This document shows positions 59,638 to 64,000 of a stretch of DNA of 64,000 bases, piece after piece. Where the stretch lies: the NCBI GenBank assembly GCA_900547455.1, contig URGV01000001.1, positions 124,001 through 188,000 on the forward strand, given 5' to 3'. This DNA comes from an uncultured Oscillospiraceae bacterium. Its GTDB lineage: Bacteria > Bacillota > Clostridia > Oscillospirales > Ruminococcaceae. The translations under genes were made by a program, and so were the position numbers. The notes beneath the pieces were generated by a model that searched no databases, was not told the DNA's origin, and was given only the letters and a program-made list of their open reading frames with translations. Numbering within the stretch: the first letter of the stretch is position 1; every line of letters begins with the position of its first letter.

Positions 59638-60990
59638 GTGAAATTACAGCCAAACAAGAAGTACACCACCATCGCAATCTACGCGTTTCTTGTGATTGCG
59701 GCAGCGATCGCGCTGTTTTATCTAATCAACGAACATGCCACCGTCGGCAGGGTGATCGGCACCTTTGTCAGCCTGATGATGCCGTTTATCTACGGAGCGG
59801 CGCTGGCCTATATTTTGAATCCGGTGCTGAACTGGCTGGAGAAAAAGGTTTTTCCAAGGCTGTTTGGCGAGAGACTTTCCCGCCGCGCCCGCAGGAGAAT
59901 CGGGGTGCTGATTTCCTTTATCTTTGCGGCAGCGGTGGTTGCAATCTTCCTGGCGATTCTGATTCCGCAGATTGTGGAGAGCATCAACAGCCTTGCGCAG
60001 TCGATTTACGCCTTTTTGCCGCAGGCGCAGCAGACGCTCAATGAGTGGACAGCAAAATATGGCTCCAATGAATTGCTCTTAAATGTTCTGGAAATTTTGG
60101 GGATTGATGTCTCTGATCCTTCGCTGGCCTTGCAGCGTCTGGCTACCAGGAGCTATACCTTCCTGACGCAGGTGCTCCCCAATCTGTTCGGCGGCGTCAT
60201 GCGCTTCACAAGCGGCTTGCTGAACGTGGTGGTGGGCATCATCATTGCGGTCTACCTGCTGCTTTCCAAAGAGGTGTTTTATGCGCAGGTTAAAAAGCTG
60301 ATGTTTGCCTTTTTCCCGCGCAGGGCAGCGCAGGCAGTGCTCAACCTCACCCACGACAGCAACGCCATCTTCTGCGGGTTCATCTCCGGCAAGATTGTCG
60401 ATTCGGCCATCATCGGTGTGCTTTGTTTCATCGGATGCAGCGTTCTGCAGATGCCTTACACGGTGCTGGTTAGCTTTATCGTCGGCGTCACCAACGTCAT
60501 CCCTTATTTTGGTCCCTTCATCGGCGCCATTCCCAGCATCTTCATTATCATGATCGACGACCCGATCAAGTCGCTGATCTTTGCGGTGTTTATTCTGATC
60601 CTGCAGCAGCTGGACGGAAACGTCATCGGCCCGAAAATCCTGGGCGATTCTACCGGCCTGTCCGCCTTCTGGGTGCTGTTTGCGGTCACCTTCTTTGGCG
60701 GGTTGTTCGGTTTTGTAGGCATGCTGATCGGCGTTCCGACCTTCGCGGTGATCTATTCGCTGATCCGCAATATCGCGGAATACAAGTTGGGCAAAAAAGG
60801 AATGAAGACTCAAACGCCGGACTACGCCGCGCAGGATTGCCCCATCTTCCAGAAGGTGGACTACCACGAGGGAGAGATGGCTCCACGTTCCTGCGTGGAG
60901 GTCTGCGACCTGGATGGCAAGCATCCGGAGACGCCCGAGCAGCAGGCCGCTTACATGGCGGACAGCTCCAAAGAGGAGGAAGACAGATAG
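59638..60990 (+). CDS. AI-2E family transporter
   Basis: A 450-residue integral membrane protein with about eight helices, of the TqsA/YtvI/PerM family. Family motifs include FVGVTNVIPYFGPFIGAIP-like sequence (~285-303) and QQLDGNVIGPKILGDSTGLSAFWVLFAV (~322-350). The C-terminal tail (~390-450) is hydrophilic and acidic. Members export autoinducer-2 or act as ion antiporters; the substrate here is unknown. GTG start behind AAGGATGG. Ends four bases before the helicase. Confidence 0.92.
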   Translation: MKLQPNKKYTTIAIYAFLVIAAAIALFYLINEHATVGRVIGTFVSLMMPFIYGAALAYILNPVLNWLEKKVFPRLFGERLSRRARRRIGVLISFIFAAAVVAIFLAILIPQIVESINSLAQSIYAFLPQAQQTLNEWTAKYGSNELLLNVLEILGIDVSDPSLALQRLATRSYTFLTQVLPNLFGGVMRFTSGLLNVVVGIIIAVYLLLSKEVFYAQVKKLMFAFFPRRAAQAVLNLTHDSNAIFCGFISGKIVDSAIIGVLCFIGCSVLQMPYTVLVSFIVGVTNVIPYFGPFIGAIPSIFIIMIDDPIKSLIFAVFILILQQLDGNVIGPKILGDSTGLSAFWVLFAVTFFGGLFGFVGMLIGVPTFAVIYSLIRNIAEYKLGKKGMKTQTPDYAAQDCPIFQKVDYHEGEMAPRSCVEVCDLDGKHPETPEQQAAYMADSSKEEEDR

Positions 60991-60994
60991 TAGC

Positions 60995-63127
60995 ATGCAG
61001 CAAACTATTCTGGAATATTTAAAGGAACAGTTTCATCTGAGTTTTACACAGCAGCAGCTTCAGGCCATCGAGACCATCGACGGCCCGGTGCTGCTGCTGG
61101 CCGTTCCCGGAGCGGGCAAGACGACGGTGATGGTCAGCCGGATTGCCAGCATGATCTATGAGCACGGCATTGCGCCGTCCTCGATTTTGACCATCACCTT
61201 CTCCAAAGCAGGAGCGCGGGACATGCGGCGGCGCTATGAAGGATTATTTGGTCAGCTGGAAAAGGAGACGCCCCTTTTCTGCACCATCCACTCCTTCTGC
61301 TATCAGGTGGTCGGCAGCTACTGTCAAGCGACCGGAGGCGTTGCTCCCCGGCTGATTGAGGCAAGGGAGCGCAGCGCCGCCCTGCGGGAGATTTATCAGC
61401 GCATCAATCAGGAGTTTTTGTCGGAGGATCTGGAGGAGGAGCTGGTCTCCAACCTGAGCTTTATCAAGAACGCGATGCTGCGGCAGGAGGATGTCGAGCA
61501 GAACGAGAAACAGCCGGCGGAAAAGCGGGTTCTGGAGACCCAGATCAAAAATCTGTGGAGCATCTACAAGGCCTACAGTAACTTTAAGCGGGACAACGGT
61601 TTGATGGATTTTGACGATATGCTCAGCTATACCCTGACCATCCTCAAAAAGTACCCGCAGATTTTGGAATACTATCAGGATCGCTATCCCTATCTCTGTG
61701 TGGACGAGGCGCAGGACACCTCCAAGCTGCAGCACGCGGTGATCGGCCTGCTGGCTCAAAAAAGCCAGAATCTTTTCCTGGTGGGGGACGAGGACCAGAG
61801 CATCTACCGCTTTCGGGGGGCTTGCCCGGAAAACCTGCTGGAATTTCCAAAACAGTATCCAAAGGCAAAGCTGCTGAAGATGGAGGAAAATTTTCGCAGC
61901 ACCGGGGAGATTGTGGAGCACGCCAACCGCTTTATCTCCTTTAACAAGCAGCGCTACCCCAAAAACATGTTTACCCACAACGAGAGGGGAGGGCCAATCG
62001 AGGTAAAAAAACTGCACGATTTTGCCGACCAGTACCATGCGGCGATCGAGGCGTACCTGGCCGAGCCGGACACGACCGCCTTCATCTACCGCAACAACCT
62101 GTCGGCTGTCCCCATCGCGGACATTTTGGACCGCAACGATGTGGATTTTTATATCAAGGAGCACAAGGCAAGGCTGAAAAATAACTATGTCGTTTCGGAC
62201 GTGCTGGCCTTCTTTTCGCTCAGCTTTGACCCGAAGGATTTTGCGGCCTTTTCCCGCATCTTTTACAAGACCTCCTCGTGTCTGAAGCGCAACATGCTCA
62301 GCCGCATTCCGCAGGGTCCGCTGATGGAGGGAGAGAGCTATTTCGACCGGATGGTGACGCTGTGCGACGAAAACCAGAACACCGGAAAAATCCGGTATAT
62401 TTCTATGATGGTCGAGCAGCTGCACAAGATGGAGCCGGTCAAGGCGATGGAGTGCATCCTCTATCAGATCGGATATCTCGGCTATCTGGAATTCACCAGC
62501 GGGGCGGGCTACTCGATGCAGGCGCAAAAGCTTAACATTTTGATGAGCCTTGCCTCCCGGGTGAGCACCGTCGAGCAGTTTCTGGATCGAATCGACGAGC
62601 TGGACGAGATTGTAGTGCAGCACGCCCAGCGCCCGCAGGCACGGCTGACCCTGACCACCGCCCACTCGGCCAAGGGTTTGGAGTTTGATACGGTGGTCCT
62701 GCTTGACTGCATGGACGACATCTTCCCGGCCCATTCGGCGGTAGAAAAGTGGAAGCTGGGCATGGAGGAAGAGATGGAGGAGGAAGCAAGGCTGTTTTAT
62801 GTGGCCTGCACCCGAGCGCGCAAAAGGCTGGTGCTGCCCTACGCCAATTTTTCCGCCAATACACCAGCGGTCCCTTCCCGCTTTCTGTCCCGCCTGATGG
62901 AGCCGGAGCAGAAGGAGGAGCAGACCAAAGCGGATGGTATCCGGCTGTATCCGGGGCTGATGATCGAGCACAAGAATTTCGGCTGCGGCCAGGTGGTGAG
63001 TGTCAACCGAGAAAGGGGAACCTTTACCGCTTTCTTTGGCAAAAACGGGACCCGCACCCTGACCATCCAGATTTTAAAGACGGACACAGTGCGGCCGCTT
63101 GCTTCCCAAAAGGCAGGGAAGCGATAA
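60995..63127 (+). CDS. UvrD/PcrA-like SF1A DNA helicase
   Basis: A 710-residue ATP-dependent 3'-5' helicase. Motifs in order: GPVLLLAVPGAGKTTVM (Walker A, ~30), TFSKAGARDM (Ia), DEAQDTSKLQ (II), GDEDQSIYRFRGA (III), EENFRSTGEI (IV), LTTAHSAKGLEFDTVVLLDCMDDIFP (V) and EARLFYVACTRARKRL (VI). A Tudor-like C-terminal segment (IEHKNFGCGQVVSVNRE) resembles the PcrA tail that binds RNA polymerase. It is shorter than PcrA (~740). ATG 60995 is likely; the frame extends into the upstream gene. Confidence 0.92.
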   Translation: MQQTILEYLKEQFHLSFTQQQLQAIETIDGPVLLLAVPGAGKTTVMVSRIASMIYEHGIAPSSILTITFSKAGARDMRRRYEGLFGQLEKETPLFCTIHSFCYQVVGSYCQATGGVAPRLIEARERSAALREIYQRINQEFLSEDLEEELVSNLSFIKNAMLRQEDVEQNEKQPAEKRVLETQIKNLWSIYKAYSNFKRDNGLMDFDDMLSYTLTILKKYPQILEYYQDRYPYLCVDEAQDTSKLQHAVIGLLAQKSQNLFLVGDEDQSIYRFRGACPENLLEFPKQYPKAKLLKMEENFRSTGEIVEHANRFISFNKQRYPKNMFTHNERGGPIEVKKLHDFADQYHAAIEAYLAEPDTTAFIYRNNLSAVPIADILDRNDVDFYIKEHKARLKNNYVVSDVLAFFSLSFDPKDFAAFSRIFYKTSSCLKRNMLSRIPQGPLMEGESYFDRMVTLCDENQNTGKIRYISMMVEQLHKMEPVKAMECILYQIGYLGYLEFTSGAGYSMQAQKLNILMSLASRVSTVEQFLDRIDELDEIVVQHAQRPQARLTLTTAHSAKGLEFDTVVLLDCMDDIFPAHSAVEKWKLGMEEEMEEEARLFYVACTRARKRLVLPYANFSANTPAVPSRFLSRLMEPEQKEEQTKADGIRLYPGLMIEHKNFGCGQVVSVNRERGTFTAFFGKNGTRTLTIQILKTDTVRPLASQKAGKR

Positions 63128-63162
63128 AAAAAGGACGGAAGAATGGTTCTTCCGTCCTTTTG
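63127..63162. terminator. Bidirectional terminator
   Basis: AAAAGGACGGAAGAA pairs with TTCTTCCGTCCTTTT around a short loop, between convergent genes. Confidence 0.9.
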
Positions 63163-63168
63163 CTCTGT

Positions 63169-63615
63169 TTAGCAGATAATCTTGATCGAGACCGTTTGGT
63201 TGCCGGCGGCCATCTCCACCGCTTCTACGGTGGTGTGGGTCATCCGGTGTGCTTCGATGCGGGAGAGGATGTACTCCCGATATTCGCCGGGAACAAAGCC
63301 CAGACATTCTCCTTTGTCGTTCGTGACGCCGATCTGCTCCTTGTCCAGTCCCATGTAGGGCCGCAGATAAAGCTGCTGGCCCTGCTGCACGACGGGGGAA
63401 GGGGAGGAGAGGGTGAACTTCATCTGATAAAGGCTGTCCTCCTCTTTGGATTTGCTGGGGATTTTTTTGACCAAAATCAGCAGCGCCGCCGCGATGAGAC
63501 AGGCGATGAAGATGGCGACCTCCACGGGGCTCATCTGGGAAAAGGAAAAGTTGTTGTGCAGCAGCACCGGAAAGGCGCCCAAAGCGACCAGCAGGATGGC
63601 AATCAGAATGCGCAT
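63169..63615 (-). CDS. Small membrane protein with HIRAN-like C-terminal region, unknown function
   Basis: A 148-residue protein. Two helices at the N-terminus (ILIAILLVALGAFPVLL; VEVAIFIACLIAAALLILV) are followed by a soluble domain. Its middle, LYLRPYMGLDKEQIGVTNDKGECLGFVPGEYREYI, is reminiscent of a HIRAN domain (residues ~80-120), a nucleic-acid-binding fold. That resemblance is weak and by eye only. It is 30 bases downstream of another unknown on the same strand. Confidence 0.65.
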   Translation of the reverse strand: MRILIAILLVALGAFPVLLHNNFSFSQMSPVEVAIFIACLIAAALLILVKKIPSKSKEEDSLYQMKFTLSSPSPVVQQGQQLYLRPYMGLDKEQIGVTNDKGECLGFVPGEYREYILSRIEAHRMTHTTVEAVEMAAGNQTVSIKIIC

Positions 63616-63645
63616 GATGGAACATCTCCCTTCTAAGATAATTGG

Positions 63646-64000
63646 TTAGGATGCCTGCTGTGTAAATTCGAGGTTGTCAAACGAGTCGGCATCCGCAATT
63701 CCATTGGCAGAGAGGAGATAGCTGACCGAGACCCGGTCGCCTGGCTGGGTGAGGGCAAGTTCCGGGCTGACCGACGCCTGCGCTGTGAACAGGATGTCCT
63801 GCGGGCTTTCCAACAGGAATTTGTAGATGGTGCGCCCGTCGCTGTATTCGCTGGCGATGCGCAGAATCACGCCTTCCACCGTCTCGGTTTCTCCACTGAG
63901 ATTGCTGATGGTGGTCACGCCGTCGCTGACCAGCTTGCTTTCGTAGTCGCGCAGCGCGTCGCTGACCGACTCGCCGGTGCCGACGGTGGAGTAGTTGGTG
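63646..64000 (-). CDS. Unknown protein, C-terminal fragment (5' end beyond window)
   Basis: The frame is open from the window edge to a stop at 63646, giving at least 118 residues. GTG 63918 is in frame but lies within coding sequence (KLVSDGVTTISNL precedes and spans it), so the true start is outside. The last ~70 residues (VEGVILRIASEYSDGRTIYKFLLESP...GDRVSVSYLLSA) look like a small beta-barrel or OB-like domain. No family is recognised. Probably cotranscribed with the downstream small membrane protein. Confidence 0.6.
   Translation of the reverse strand, partial: TNYSTVGTGESVSDALRDYESKLVSDGVTTISNLSGETETVEGVILRIASEYSDGRTIYKFLLESPQDILFTAQASVSPELALTQPGDRVSVSYLLSANGIADADSFDNLEFTQQAS

Noticed and set aside
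61244..62971. A 575-codon minus-strand frame opposite the helicase
   Set aside because: All helicase motifs are on the plus strand; this is a shadow.
1..64000. CRISPR arrays, insertion sequences, prophage or conjugative genes
   Set aside because: No regularly spaced repeats, transposase, integrase or phage structural motifs were seen in reading either strand.

Overview
The window looks like chromosomal core and near-core DNA of a low-copy, anaerobic Gram-positive bacterium of the class Clostridia, most likely an Oscillospiraceae/Ruminococcaceae-type gut organism. The reasons are: a complete Rnf complex; the order asp23-nusB-xseA-xseB-ispA-dxs-tlyA-nadK-argR-recN; a tyrosyl T-box; strong GGAGG ribosome sites; many TTG/GTG starts; GC content near the low-to-mid fifties by eye; and lipoprotein/secretion signals without outer-membrane genes. 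The species cannot be named from the sequence alone. I saw no insertion sequence, prophage, integrase or CRISPR array.

Layout. 1-3.7 kb: a MATE efflux pump (cut by the window edge) and a CPA2-type antiporter divergent from a LysR regulator. 3.9-6.3 kb: a CNNM/CorC-like membrane protein and a membrane-anchored unknown. 6.4-9.2 kb: two tandem S41-like lipoproteins. 9.3-10.8 kb: a DivIVA-like coiled-coil gene that appears to continue in the -1 frame and then overlaps, by ATGA, the beta subunit of a class I fumarate/tartrate dehydratase. 11-15.8 kb: a giant alpha-2-macroglobulin-like lipoprotein. 15.9 kb: tRNA-Thr(CGT). 16.2-18.7 kb: a short UvrA-like ATPase. 19.2-25.8 kb: apbE, a Gx-transporter-like gene and rnfCDGEAB. 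26-38.5 kb: peptidases (M24, M17), alkylation repair (Tag, MGMT-like), an unusual transglutaminase-thioredoxin protein, CutC, a membrane-anchored CbiK, and two YitT proteins. 38.6-41.6 kb: a cell-wall amidase and an orphan M56 peptidase. 41.7-52.3 kb: one long housekeeping operon from asp23 to recN. 52.3-54 kb: T-box and tyrS. 54-64 kb: an XRE regulator, a mosaic secreted protein, the dehydratase alpha subunit with an amidohydrolase, an ABC-F protein, an AI-2E-family permease, a UvrD-like helicase and two unknowns.

How they fit. ApbE flavinylates RnfG and RnfD, so 19-26 kb is a self-contained module for building the ferredoxin:NAD+ Rnf pump. IspA and Dxs place isoprenoid synthesis in the nusB-recN operon. 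The two dehydratase subunits, normally adjacent, lie about 45 kb apart.

Most interesting point: at 10032-10094 the DivIVA-like gene carries an SD-like AGAGGAG, a G GGA AAA heptamer in the correct phase, a 6-nt spacer and a perfect 8-bp hairpin. This is the arrangement expected for programmed -1 ribosomal frameshifting. The -1 frame reads on for 64 codons and ends in a 4-nt ATGA overlap with the next gene. A 1-nt deletion or assembly error in the G/A run is the main rival explanation.
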